The position numbers were made by a program, and so were the translations under genes. Below, piece by piece: positions 18,279 to 26,981 of a DNA stretch of 54,714 bases (positions are counted from its first letter, which is position 1; every line of letters begins with the position of its first letter). Source of the DNA: CAYVKM01 sp964452045 (lineage in GTDB: Bacteria; Calditrichota; Calditrichia; RBG-13-44-9); NCBI GenBank assembly GCA_964452045.1, contig CAYVKM010000017.1, positions 1 to 54,714 on the forward strand. Reading direction: 5' to 3'. The notes below the pieces were generated by a model. The model saw only the letters and a program-made list of their open reading frames with translations, was not told the DNA's origin and did not search any database.

Positions 18279-19226
18279 TTATCCTTGCTTTACAATTTTC
18301 CGCTTTTTTAATTCTTCAAGCAAATCATGCAGGCGATCTTCGGTCCATTTGATATTTTTGTAATCCATAATCCCGTAAATTATCTGATTCTTTTTTGCCA
18401 GGATTGTCTTTCCCCACAAAGGCTCGTCGATTACAAAATAATCGGTCTCGATATTTAACGAGTCTGATAAAATTGATCCATAATTTTTTATGAAGTTGTA
18501 ATAATTCCAAAAATTTCTATCTGCCGCTGATGTGGTTAGATTATCCATGATGAAAATCCGGGAAAAACCCTCCTTAATGTAATAATCTGCATAATATATG
18601 TTCTGAAAATAATCCTGATCTAACCAGCGTTTTTTATAAAATTTATCCGAATATTTGACCTTGTTTTTACTTGGTAAGGAATGCAAAATAGGAGTTGATT
18701 GTTTTTGTTTTGGCAAATATTTGATGCAGTCTTTAGCAAAATTTTCCATTACGGAGGGAAATTTTTCTGAGGTATCCGCGGATTCGATTTGAAGTATATA
18801 ATTTCCATACCAGGAAATTAGACCCGATCCTTTTAAATACGATTCAAAACCAATATCATAAAATTTCAAGGAGGGCGATTTGTCTGCCGAATAGAGCCCG
18901 AATGCCATAATCTGATTATCCATTAGAAAAAGTGTGAACTTAATCAGCAAGCTATCTTCCGGAATTATAAAGCCACAGCGTAATGCCTTTTGAGCATTAT
19001 ATTCAAATAGGTAATCCGAGCCAACAATATTTAAATCCAGCAAATCTTTGGGAGATAATTCCTGAATCTCTCCAACCATTTTCCAATGTCTATCCTCTGA
19101 TAGACGATTAAAAACATTTATTACATCCGGTTTAACCTTATCTTCTCCAAGAAGATTTGAAAGAGAAGATATAATCATCATTACCAAAATTAAAATCACA
19201 AATGTACTGCTCGAACTGTTTCTCAT
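18279..19226 (-). CDS. Exported DUF6599-like protein of unknown function
   Basis: I chose the ATG at 19226 (315 aa). It opens with a signal peptide (MRNSSSSTFVILILVMMIISS) and starts 13 bases after the bshC stop, whereas the longer reading to 19280 overlaps bshC by 41 bases and buries the signal. The mature part resembles DUF6599 proteins: a Y-L-F-E-Y-N-A-x-K-A-L segment, then K-F-T-L-F-L-M-D-x-x-I-M-A-F-G-L-Y-S, then ISWYGNYILQI. No catalytic motif is evident. It is probably periplasmic. It sits between BshC and the NodB-like deacetylase in the same run. The family match is from memory. Confidence 0.65.
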   Translation of the reverse strand: MRNSSSSTFVILILVMMIISSLSNLLGEDKVKPDVINVFNRLSEDRHWKMVGEIQELSPKDLLDLNIVGSDYLFEYNAQKALRCGFIIPEDSLLIKFTLFLMDNQIMAFGLYSADKSPSLKFYDIGFESYLKGSGLISWYGNYILQIESADTSEKFPSVMENFAKDCIKYLPKQKQSTPILHSLPSKNKVKYSDKFYKKRWLDQDYFQNIYYADYYIKEGFSRIFIMDNLTTSAADRNFWNYYNFIKNYGSILSDSLNIETDYFVIDEPLWGKTILAKKNQIIYGIMDYKNIKWTEDRLHDLLEELKKRKIVKQG

Positions 19227-19239
19227 GGCATTTAAACCG

Positions 19240-20877
19240 TTAATTATCCAGAATAAGGAGTTGATGTGAAAAGTCCTCAATATCGACCGAATTATAAATT
19301 AGATTAACCACATCTTTACCATATCTTGATAAATATTGAAGCGCATTTATTTTTCTTTCCTGAAAATCCCTATCAGGGAATATATTATTATTTATTTTTT
19401 CGATCTGGCTAAGTTCCGTATTCATTTTTCTCTCGAATGCTTGATTTGCTTTCTGCTCAAGCTTTTGTAAAACCTGTTGTACATTAGCTGCAGTTTTTTC
19501 AACCGAGGACTGTAAAGTTGGATCGATTTTTGTCAACTCTTCTTTTATCGATAGAAATATTTCATCTATTTTATTGGTTGATTGATTCAAGAATTCACCC
19601 AGCTGATCATTCGAAATTTGCGAGACGTATTTCTGATTTAAACTATCTCTGTAGACAAAAATTTCATCATAGGTAAAATTAAATTTGTCAACTAAACGAT
19701 TAACCTTATTTTCAATAAGAGTAATTCGTGCTCTGGGATAGAAAACAGGAGACACCACCTCAAATTCCTGGTAGAGTGGCTTAAGTTGCGCTGCATAGCT
19801 AATTTCTCCAGGTCCTGCCACATAGGCGACAGTTGGTAATAAATAATCCTGAAGAATAGGCCTGAGAGTAACTTTTGGCGTGAATAAATCTGGATTTTGC
19901 TCAATTTCAGATAACAATTCCTTTTCCGTAAAAACTAGTGATTCTGACTTCGTCGTTAAATAAAACTTTCCGGACTCGGTCTCAATTTTTATTCTGTTTT
20001 TGTGGTCATCCTGGCGAAATAGTAGAGTCTGTTTCTCTCCCCAGGTGATTTGATTATGATAACCTAATTTCGATAGTTCTTGATTAACGCTGTCAAATTC
20101 CTGCTTGAGTTTACTATTGAGCTGAACTGCCTTCTTAAAAATTTGCTTGTTTAAATCTCCAAATTCCGGAGCAGCAGCATTGATGATGACCAGTCCCCTG
20201 TCTTCAAGTAAATATTGTAACCACTTGGCAAAGGCATCATGAAAAAATTTGCCGTCTAAGTATATCTTTTTATATGCTTTCAATATTTCATCCCGAAAAT
20301 CCGAATGGGGCAATAATTCTTCAAATTTCTGATGGATAGTTTTTATCTCTTCGGGAATTTTCCTTAAACTTATAGAGCGCTGATCCGTCTCATTTGCTTC
20401 CAGAGAAAAAACAACCGGATTGTTGGCTGTATCCAAAAGCTCTACCCGATTGATTTCAGCAAAGTCGTTATCACCCACCTCCAACCAGAAGACCGGAACA
20501 AAATGATATTCCGGGTACTCTTCCCTTAGCTTTTCCGAGAGTTTTATCGCAGTTATAGCTTTGTAAAGAGAATAGAGTGGACCGCCAAACAAACCAACCT
20601 GCTGACCGGTAACAACTGCCACTGCATTGGAGAATCCCAGTTTATCAATATTTTTAAAGGTGTTTTTGCTTTGTGTCCATTTCTGATTCTGAGAAAATAG
20701 GATATCTTTTGCATTCGATCTATTTTGATAAATTTTTAATCGCGCTTCAATACACTTTTTCCAGTCCTGTTTAGGATTCCAGAAAAAGAATGGAGCAAGT
20801 TTTTCATAATTGAATAAATAATCATGAAATAAAGGCGGTTTCTCATCTATTTCTAATTTAACATTGGTAAAATTCAC
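19240..20877 (-). CDS. bshC: Bacillithiol biosynthesis cysteine-adding enzyme BshC
   Basis: BshC adds cysteine to glucosaminyl-malate in the last step of bacillithiol synthesis. The 545-aa length is typical. Diagnostic stretches are AVVTGQQVGLFGGPLYSLYK near 90, FVPVFWLEVGDNDFAEINRV near 125, YVAGPGEISYAAQLKPLY near 355, and a long coiled-coil insertion near 430-500. The start is GTG. Neither a typical BshA nor a LmbE-type BshB is in the window; the neighbouring GT4 and NodB-like deacetylase are different families. BshC here points to a bacillithiol-using Gram-negative, as known in Bacteroidota, Chlorobiota and Deinococcota. Confidence 0.93.
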   Translation of the reverse strand: MNFTNVKLEIDEKPPLFHDYLFNYEKLAPFFFWNPKQDWKKCIEARLKIYQNRSNAKDILFSQNQKWTQSKNTFKNIDKLGFSNAVAVVTGQQVGLFGGPLYSLYKAITAIKLSEKLREEYPEYHFVPVFWLEVGDNDFAEINRVELLDTANNPVVFSLEANETDQRSISLRKIPEEIKTIHQKFEELLPHSDFRDEILKAYKKIYLDGKFFHDAFAKWLQYLLEDRGLVIINAAAPEFGDLNKQIFKKAVQLNSKLKQEFDSVNQELSKLGYHNQITWGEKQTLLFRQDDHKNRIKIETESGKFYLTTKSESLVFTEKELLSEIEQNPDLFTPKVTLRPILQDYLLPTVAYVAGPGEISYAAQLKPLYQEFEVVSPVFYPRARITLIENKVNRLVDKFNFTYDEIFVYRDSLNQKYVSQISNDQLGEFLNQSTNKIDEIFLSIKEELTKIDPTLQSSVEKTAANVQQVLQKLEQKANQAFERKMNTELSQIEKINNNIFPDRDFQERKINALQYLSRYGKDVVNLIYNSVDIEDFSHQLLILDN

Positions 20878-20955
20878 TAGTTAACTCTCACTTTCCATTA
20901 TCACTTTCCAATATTCAATTCAGAGATTAGATTCACATTTTAGATACAGTTAGAT

Positions 20956-22242
20956 TTAGAATGAAAAAGCATAAGCATTTTTATTTTTCGGCCCGACACT
21001 AATAGCCGTCTCAAATACCTCGGAACCATTTTCATTTTTCAGCAAAGTCAGATAATGCTTACCACAACTTAATTTCAAATCATTTATCGGAGTCACAAAG
21101 GGCAAATATTCACCATCAATATTTATCATGGCACCAGGATTCGTCGATTTTATTTCCACTGGATAAAAATTATCAGTTGCCTCCAGGCGGAAGACAATCA
21201 ATCGTTCATCACCCTCGGTTAATTCAATTAATTGACTTTCCGGATCGGATAAATAGCCATTTTTCAGAACTTTTACTTCATAGAGGCCCGGTGTTACAGG
21301 TACCAGATTTCCATTAGCCTGCATACCGGAATATTGCTCATTCAGATAGATTGAACCGGACGACAAATTGTCTGAAACTTTTATGTAACTGAGCTGCTTA
21401 TTTGAAATAAATTTAAAATTTAACTCAGTTACCTCGCCGGATTTAACAAAAACTCTTTGGTATGCTGGATTTGTTGAATAACCCTTTTTAACCAGCATGA
21501 TGGTGTGATAGCCCTCGGATATTTCGGAAACACCATCAGTCCCCAGGAAATAAGGTAAGCCATCTACGTAAAACTGAGCATCAGGAACATTTACATTTAT
21601 CTTAACCTTTCCCATTCTTAAAATTGAATGCACCACAAAATCTAGCTTCGTTATTTTATTTTTCTGAATAGAAACCATCTGGACCGGCGGATATATGTTA
21701 TAACCTTCCTTGAAGAGGCTGACAAAATAATTACCTGACTTGATTTTTCTTAAAGTATCCGGAGTAAAACTGTTAAGTTTTTGGGCATTCAAAAAAATTT
21801 CTGCTCCTGGTAAATCCGTGCATATAATTAAAGTCCCATATACAGCAGTGCGAGTTGGAAAAAATTTAAATACAAGAACTGAAAAGATTACAATAACCAA
21901 GACAATAGACGAATTTATCAGGCGATTCCGAGTAATTTTATTTTTGTGAGAATGATAACCGGAGAATTTTTTCTTTCGCCGACGTTTTTTTCTTTCCTCC
22001 GCGTCATCCGCACTAACCCACTCAAGTTCACCATGTCTGTTTTTATATTTAACATACCCTTTTTCGGCATAAAATTTTTCTTCTTCCTCCTGCCGAATTT
22101 TGGCACGCATCCTTTCCTCTAATCGCTTTTGCCTTTCTATTTCAGAACGGGATTGATCGCTTATTTCCCTTTTTTCCCTTTCTTCCAACTTTTTTCTGAT
22201 ATCCTCGCGGATTTTTTTTTCTTCTTCAGGGGAAAGCGGCAT
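20956..22242 (-). CDS. Membrane-anchored PEGA-repeat protein
   Basis: The 428-aa protein starts with an unusually charged, coiled-coil-like cytoplasmic region (1-100, with EERKKRRRKKK). A single membrane helix follows at about 111-128, then four PEGA-type repeats at about 136-205, 214-280, 289-356 and 360-428. Each repeat has a small beta unit with a turn of the L-P-G-A-E-I-F-L-N or T-P-G-L-Y-E-V-K-V-L-K-N-G-Y kind. PEGA domains are usually surface or periplasmic. The topology suggests a link between a cytoplasmic partner and the envelope; no function can be assigned. It is the second gene of the 23258-13009 run. Confidence 0.8.
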   Translation of the reverse strand: MPLSPEEEKKIREDIRKKLEEREKREISDQSRSEIERQKRLEERMRAKIRQEEEEKFYAEKGYVKYKNRHGELEWVSADDAEERKKRRRKKKFSGYHSHKNKITRNRLINSSIVLVIVIFSVLVFKFFPTRTAVYGTLIICTDLPGAEIFLNAQKLNSFTPDTLRKIKSGNYFVSLFKEGYNIYPPVQMVSIQKNKITKLDFVVHSILRMGKVKINVNVPDAQFYVDGLPYFLGTDGVSEISEGYHTIMLVKKGYSTNPAYQRVFVKSGEVTELNFKFISNKQLSYIKVSDNLSSGSIYLNEQYSGMQANGNLVPVTPGLYEVKVLKNGYLSDPESQLIELTEGDERLIVFRLEATDNFYPVEIKSTNPGAMINIDGEYLPFVTPINDLKLSCGKHYLTLLKNENGSEVFETAISVGPKNKNAYAFSF

Positions 22243-22274
22243 ATATGATAGTTTCCTTTTGTAAAATTAAATTT

Positions 22275-23258
22275 TTACAACCAATGATGAGCTTTGTACC
22301 AGTCGATTGTCTTCCGTATGCCTGTCTCTACCGGAAAATTTGTATGATATTCAAAGTCACGTCGGGATTTGTCCGATGAAACCGTCCAATAGGTGTGCTT
22401 AATTTCATTCATCTTCTGACGATTTAAGATAGTCGGCCTACGGGTAATTTTGGAGGTCAACTCGAAAATATTTGCAACACCCGCCGCCAGAACCAGTGGC
22501 AAATGCAAAGTAATATAATTCTTTTCAAGAATTTTTGAAGAAATTTGAGCGACCTCCGACCAGCGATATGGTTGATTCTCGCAAATAAAATATGCTTGCC
22601 CAATAGTATTGGGTGAAAATGCCGCTTCAATAATTCCGCGGGCTAAATCTTCTACATAGACCAGACTCACCAGTTGATCCACATTGCCAACCATCAGATT
22701 GATTCCCTTTTTAAGAAACTTAAAAAAATGATAGACATCGGTATCCCGCGGACCATAGACTGCGGGTGGTCGAACAATGGTAATGGGTAGATCAGATATC
22801 TTTTGTCTAACGATCTGCTCGGCTTCCATTTTACTTCTTCCGTAATCCGTCACCGGTTGATATGGCGCATTTTCATCAAGAGGTTTTTCGGTCGGTGAAG
22901 GTCCAATGGCGGCCTGGCTACTGACAAACAAAAATCGTTTCAGTTTCGGATTTAGCTCGATAACAATATCCAACAATTTTTGGGTCGCCAAAACATTTCC
23001 TTGATAATATTCCTCCCGGTTAAATGCTTTGGTAACACCTGCAACATGAAAAATATAATCGCAATCTTTCAATGCAGTTTTGTATGAGTCGGATTCGAAA
23101 AGCGATCCGTAACACAACTCACAATTCAAATCTTTTATCCATTTCAAATCACTGGTTTTCCGAACAAGACATTTCAAGGTATGTTTTTGTTCAAGGAGCT
23201 GCGCCGCAATAAAGCTGCCAATAAAACCGGTTGCCCCGGTAAGAAAAATCTTGCTCAT
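22275..23258 (-). CDS. NAD-dependent epimerase/dehydratase (extended SDR)
   Basis: The 327-aa protein has the Rossmann start GATGFIGSFIAAQLL at 8-22, the D-x-I-F-H-V-A-G segment, a SSQAAIGPS strand and the catalytic Y-G-R-S-K. It resembles dihydroflavonol-reductase and 3-beta-HSD-like bacterial SDRs more than sugar epimerases. The substrate is unknown. Because it is divergent from and close to a serine palmitoyltransferase locus, a role as the ceramide-pathway SDR (CerR type) is possible; its own operon is glycan-related. It is the first gene of that operon. Confidence 0.85.
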   Translation of the reverse strand: MSKIFLTGATGFIGSFIAAQLLEQKHTLKCLVRKTSDLKWIKDLNCELCYGSLFESDSYKTALKDCDYIFHVAGVTKAFNREEYYQGNVLATQKLLDIVIELNPKLKRFLFVSSQAAIGPSPTEKPLDENAPYQPVTDYGRSKMEAEQIVRQKISDLPITIVRPPAVYGPRDTDVYHFFKFLKKGINLMVGNVDQLVSLVYVEDLARGIIEAAFSPNTIGQAYFICENQPYRWSEVAQISSKILEKNYITLHLPLVLAAGVANIFELTSKITRRPTILNRQKMNEIKHTYWTVSSDKSRRDFEYHTNFPVETGIRKTIDWYKAHHWL

Positions 23259-23397
23259 TAATCTACTCTGTTAAATTGCACCAATTAATTTTCAATTTGA
23301 TAAATTTTGGATGTAAAAACAATTTCAATATGAATATCATTATCCTGAATTTTAGACACGGTGTTGAAGACAGCCATCGTGAAGTTTATTCTTTTTT

Positions 23398-23414
23398 AGA
23401 TATTAAGAATATCT
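23398..23414. repeat. Inverted repeat upstream of metF
   Basis: AGATATT and AATATCT form a perfect 7-base inverted repeat around AAG, about 50 bases before metF in the divergent SDR/metF gap. A related TTTAGATAT / ATATCTAAA repeat lies at 51573-51601. It is a candidate operator only. Confidence 0.3.
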
Positions 23415-23464
23415 TCTTTACACCACCGTAATATTTTGTTAATTTCTCGCTCCGAAAAAGATAA

Positions 23465-24430
23465 GTGTCAAGACTGATTATGCATGTCATTGAAGCAATA
23501 AAAAATTCCAAAGAGCTTTTCATTTCCCTGGAAATTACCCCCCCTAATAAAGGGCAAAGTATCGAAGAACTTTTTTCAGTGATTGATCCACTTTCAAAAT
23601 ACCACCCGGCTTTTATCAGTGTTACTTACCATCAACCACAGGTGGTCTACGAGGAAAAAAACGGCGTTATCTACCGGGTTCCAAAAAGAAAGAAACCGGG
23701 GACGGTAGGAATCTGCGCGGCGCTAACCAACCGTTACAAAATTGATACTGTACCGCATTTTATCCTCGGTGGATTTAGTAAATATGAAACCGAGGATGCC
23801 TTAATCGATCTTCATTTTCTGGGTATTGAAAATATTTTTGCCGTGAGGGGCGATCCCCCACCCGGTGAAAAAACCTTTATTCCGGAAAAGGATGGTCACA
23901 GGTATGCCAGCGAACTGGTCCATCAAATTGCAAAAATGAATAAAGGGATATATCTGGAAAATCTGGAAAGTGCCAAACCGACAAATTTTTGCATCGGGGT
24001 TGCCGGATATCCAGAGAAACATTATGAAGCACCCAACTATGAGAAAGATCTGTTTTATCTGAAGCATAAAGTTGAACAGGGAGCCCACTACATTATTACC
24101 CAGATGTTCTTCGATTTTAAAGTTTATAAGAATTTTGTAGAGCATGCCCGGGAAATTGGCATCACAGTGCCAATACTCCCAGGAATCAAACCAATTACCA
24201 ACCTCAGACATCTTTCCGGATTGCCAAGAGATTTTCATATTTCCATTCCGAGTGAACTGGTCGATGAAATGGAAGCCTGCAAAACACCGGCTGAGATCCG
24301 TAAAACCGGGATTAAATATTCACTGGATCTGTGTCAAAAACTGATTGACTTTGGCGTCCCCGGTATTCATATCTATACCATGGGTAAAGGTACTGCTGCT
24401 CAAGACCTGCTGAGTAGTCTGTTTAAATAG
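23465..24430 (+). CDS. metF: Methylenetetrahydrofolate reductase
   Basis: MetF reduces 5,10-methylene-THF to 5-methyl-THF, the methyl donor for methionine. The FAD-binding TIM barrel is evident: L-F-I-S-L-E-I-T-P-P-N-K-G with the catalytic Glu, FISVTYHQPQ, NIFAVRGDPPPGE, FCIGVAGYPEKHYEAPN, GAHYIITQMFFD, PILPGIKPI and GVPGIHIYTMGKG. Its 321 residues match the bacterial single-domain form. The start is GTG at 23465 or ATG at 23480; the family N-terminus fits the shorter reading equally well and neither has a strong ribosome site. It is followed after 94 bases by the serine palmitoyltransferase gene. Confidence 0.95.
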   Translation: MSRLIMHVIEAIKNSKELFISLEITPPNKGQSIEELFSVIDPLSKYHPAFISVTYHQPQVVYEEKNGVIYRVPKRKKPGTVGICAALTNRYKIDTVPHFILGGFSKYETEDALIDLHFLGIENIFAVRGDPPPGEKTFIPEKDGHRYASELVHQIAKMNKGIYLENLESAKPTNFCIGVAGYPEKHYEAPNYEKDLFYLKHKVEQGAHYIITQMFFDFKVYKNFVEHAREIGITVPILPGIKPITNLRHLSGLPRDFHISIPSELVDEMEACKTPAEIRKTGIKYSLDLCQKLIDFGVPGIHIYTMGKGTAAQDLLSSLFK

Positions 24431-24524
24431 GATTGAAGCCACTATTTAATTTTTTGGTATCACCAATTTAAATGATTCTTTAAATTCTCAAAAACAGTTC
24501 GAAACAACCCCTGGAGGATTACCT

Positions 24525-25721
24525 TTGGACATTTTTGATAAGTGCATGAAATTTACCCGGGCCAAGGAAGCAATGGAATCCGGTATGTATCCGTATTTTA
24601 AACCCATCCGGGAAAATCACGGACCACGGGTAATTATGGATGGAAAAGAAATCCTCATGATCGGTTCTAATAATTACCTCGGATTAACCAAAGATCCCAG
24701 GGTACAGGAAGCAGCAATTAAAGCTATTGAAAAATATGGGACAAGCTGCTCAGGTTCCAGATTCCTGAATGGCACTTTGGAATTGCACGAGGAATTGGAA
24801 GAAAAACTGGCTACCTTCGTAAAAAAAGAAGCTGCTTTATGCTTCAGCACGGGATACCAAAGCAATTTAGGGGCGATATCGACACTTATTTCTAAAGATG
24901 ATACAATAATTACCGACAAAACCAATCACGCCAGCATCTTCGATGGGATATTTCTTTCCGCCGGATTAAACATGGGAATCAATATTAAAAGATATCGTCA
25001 TAACGATATGGAAGATCTGGAGCGGGTCCTTTCCAAAATTGAGTCGGAAAAACCTAAAATGATTATCACCGATGGCGTATTCAGCATGGAAGGTGATCTG
25101 GTGAAGTTACCCAGTTTAGTTGAAATTGCCAAGAAATATAATACCCGTGTTTACGTCGATGATGCCCATGGATTGGGGGTAGAGGGAAAAACCGGTCGCG
25201 GGACCCAGGAACATTTCGGGATCTGGGATGAAGTTGATTTGGTAATGTGCACCTTCAGCAAGTCATTTGCCTCCTTGGGTGGATTTATCGCCGGAAAGTC
25301 TGAAGTGATTCACTTTATAAAACATTTTTCCCGACCGCTTATCTTTAGCGCAAGCATGCCTCCGGCCAATATTGCTTCTGTTTTGAAATCGCTGGAAATA
25401 ATTCAGAACGAACCTGAAATTGTGCACCGGCTCCAAAACATCGGTAAAAAAATGATCCGTGAGTTCCAGGCATTAGGTTTTGATACCGGAGAATCTCAGA
25501 CACCCATCGTACCTCTGATCATCGGTGAAGACGAGAAAACTTTTGCCTTCTGGCGAACCCTGTTTGATGAGGGAATTTACACCAACCCGGTGATAAGTCC
25601 TGCAGTACCGCCGGATCGTGCACTTATCCGTACATCTTATATGGCGACGCACTCCGATAATGACCTCGATTTTGTACTTGATAAATTCAAGAACATCGGG
25701 AAAAATTTCGGATTGATTTAG
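24525..25721 (+). CDS. spt: Serine palmitoyltransferase-like alpha-oxoamine synthase
   Basis: The 398-aa PLP enzyme belongs to the alpha-oxoamine synthases, with the Schiff-base Lys246 in TFSKSFASLGG and the VDDAHGLGV motif. It resembles bacterial serine palmitoyltransferase rather than BioF or Kbl: GMYPYFKPI near the start, I-G-S-N-N-Y-L-G-L, GSRFLNGTLELHEELE, and near the end IYTNPVISPAVPP. It would condense L-serine with an acyl-CoA to give 3-ketosphinganine, the first step of sphingolipid synthesis. The TTG start is supported by GGAGG 7 bases upstream. The next gene fits a ceramide synthase. Confidence 0.85.
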   Translation: MDIFDKCMKFTRAKEAMESGMYPYFKPIRENHGPRVIMDGKEILMIGSNNYLGLTKDPRVQEAAIKAIEKYGTSCSGSRFLNGTLELHEELEEKLATFVKKEAALCFSTGYQSNLGAISTLISKDDTIITDKTNHASIFDGIFLSAGLNMGINIKRYRHNDMEDLERVLSKIESEKPKMIITDGVFSMEGDLVKLPSLVEIAKKYNTRVYVDDAHGLGVEGKTGRGTQEHFGIWDEVDLVMCTFSKSFASLGGFIAGKSEVIHFIKHFSRPLIFSASMPPANIASVLKSLEIIQNEPEIVHRLQNIGKKMIREFQALGFDTGESQTPIVPLIIGEDEKTFAFWRTLFDEGIYTNPVISPAVPPDRALIRTSYMATHSDNDLDFVLDKFKNIGKNFGLI

Positions 25722-25800
25722 TCCAATTGCTAATCTGGATATGGGCATTCAATTTCTAGACCGGAGAATTTTCCTGAGAACGTTTATAAGGGGATAATCA

Positions 25801-26925
25801 ATGTTAGACATTAAGATTAAGGTTGTTAACAATCGTCGTGAATTGAAGGATTTTATCCAAATGGTCTGGAAAATTAATGCTGACGATCCGAACTGGGTCC
25901 CGCCGCTTATGATGGACCGGTTTAAAATCCTGAATAAAGAAAAGAATCCCTTTTATAAGCATGCAGAAGCTGAATATTTTTTGGCTTACAGAAACGGAGA
26001 GGTCGTTGGAAGAATCGCCGCCATTACCAACCAGATGCATAATGATTTTCATAAGGACAACTCAGGCTTTTTCGGATTTCTGGAAGGAATAAATGACATC
26101 GAGGTATTTCGTGAACTTCTGGAAACAGCCAAGAACTGGCTAAGGGATAAGGGTAAAGATTATATGATGGGCCCGATTAATCCTTCCACGAATGATGAGA
26201 TGGGATTTCTGATCGATGGATTTGATACTCCGCCATATTTTATGATGACACACAATCCACCATATTATGATTCACTTATGTCTGAACTTGGTTATGAAAA
26301 AGCCAAAGACGTTTATGCCTATTACATCCATAAAGATACAATAATTATTAGTGATAAACTTAAACAGGTAACACAGAGCATCAGAGAAAAATCCGGTGTC
26401 AAAATCCGAGCTATTGATATGTCCCATTTTGATGAGGAGTTAGAACGGGTTCGGTTTGTCTATAATAATGCCTGGGCCAAAAATTGGGGTTTTGTACCCA
26501 TGACGCCGGAAGAGTTTGATTTCATCGCAGCTGACTTTAAGAAAATTATTGATCCGAAATTGGTGTTAATTGCTGAGATTAAGGAGAAACCGATTGGTTT
26601 TTCCCTGGCATTGCCTAACCTCAATGAAGTGTTTGCCAAAATACCTAATGGCCGACTCTTTCCCACCGGTTGGCTGACTTTCCTTCTCAATCAGAAAAAG
26701 GTAACCAGTCTTAGGGTTATTACCCTGGGTGTTATTCAGCAATTGCAACAATCAGGAATTGGCGGACTCTTTTATCTTGAGACTTTTGAAAGAGGTATTA
26801 AAAGCGGATACGATCGGGCAGAAATGTCCTGGATATTGGAAGATAACGATTTAATGAACCGGGCTGCAAATTTGCTGGGGGGAAAACCATATAAAACCTA
26901 CCGTATCTATGGACAAAAACTTTAA
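25801..26925 (+). CDS. GNAT-like acyltransferase, candidate bacterial ceramide synthase
   Basis: The 374-aa protein has two GNAT-like halves. The first contains NAEAEYFLAYRNGEVVGRIAAI-type strands (E-Y-F-L-A-Y-R-N-G-E-V-V-G-R-I-A) and GPINPSTNDEMGFLIDGFD; the second contains VLIAEIKEKPIGFSLALPN and RAEMSWILEDN. This is the YghO-like family often found next to spt; bacterial ceramide synthase (bCerS of Caulobacter) is reported to belong to this kind of protein. It would N-acylate sphinganine. The gene follows spt by 79 bases with an AAGGGGA ribosome site. The family link is from memory; the biochemical call is inference from context. Confidence 0.65.
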   Translation: MLDIKIKVVNNRRELKDFIQMVWKINADDPNWVPPLMMDRFKILNKEKNPFYKHAEAEYFLAYRNGEVVGRIAAITNQMHNDFHKDNSGFFGFLEGINDIEVFRELLETAKNWLRDKGKDYMMGPINPSTNDEMGFLIDGFDTPPYFMMTHNPPYYDSLMSELGYEKAKDVYAYYIHKDTIIISDKLKQVTQSIREKSGVKIRAIDMSHFDEELERVRFVYNNAWAKNWGFVPMTPEEFDFIAADFKKIIDPKLVLIAEIKEKPIGFSLALPNLNEVFAKIPNGRLFPTGWLTFLLNQKKVTSLRVITLGVIQQLQQSGIGGLFYLETFERGIKSGYDRAEMSWILEDNDLMNRAANLLGGKPYKTYRIYGQKL

Positions 26926-26981
26926 GTAGCAGAAATTAAGGCTATTCGATTATTCGAGTCTGACTCAATATTAAATCTTGC

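Noticed and set aside
23801..24238. 145-codon minus-strand frame opposite metF
   Set aside because: The metF product is unambiguous; the antisense reading has no recognisable features.
24490..24510. GTTCGAA sequence suggesting a tRNA T-arm
   Set aside because: No cloverleaf can be built around it; no tRNA gene was found anywhere in the window.
26926..26981. GAGTCTGACTC palindrome between convergent genes as terminator
   Set aside because: The stem is only 5 bp with a one-base loop and no U-run.
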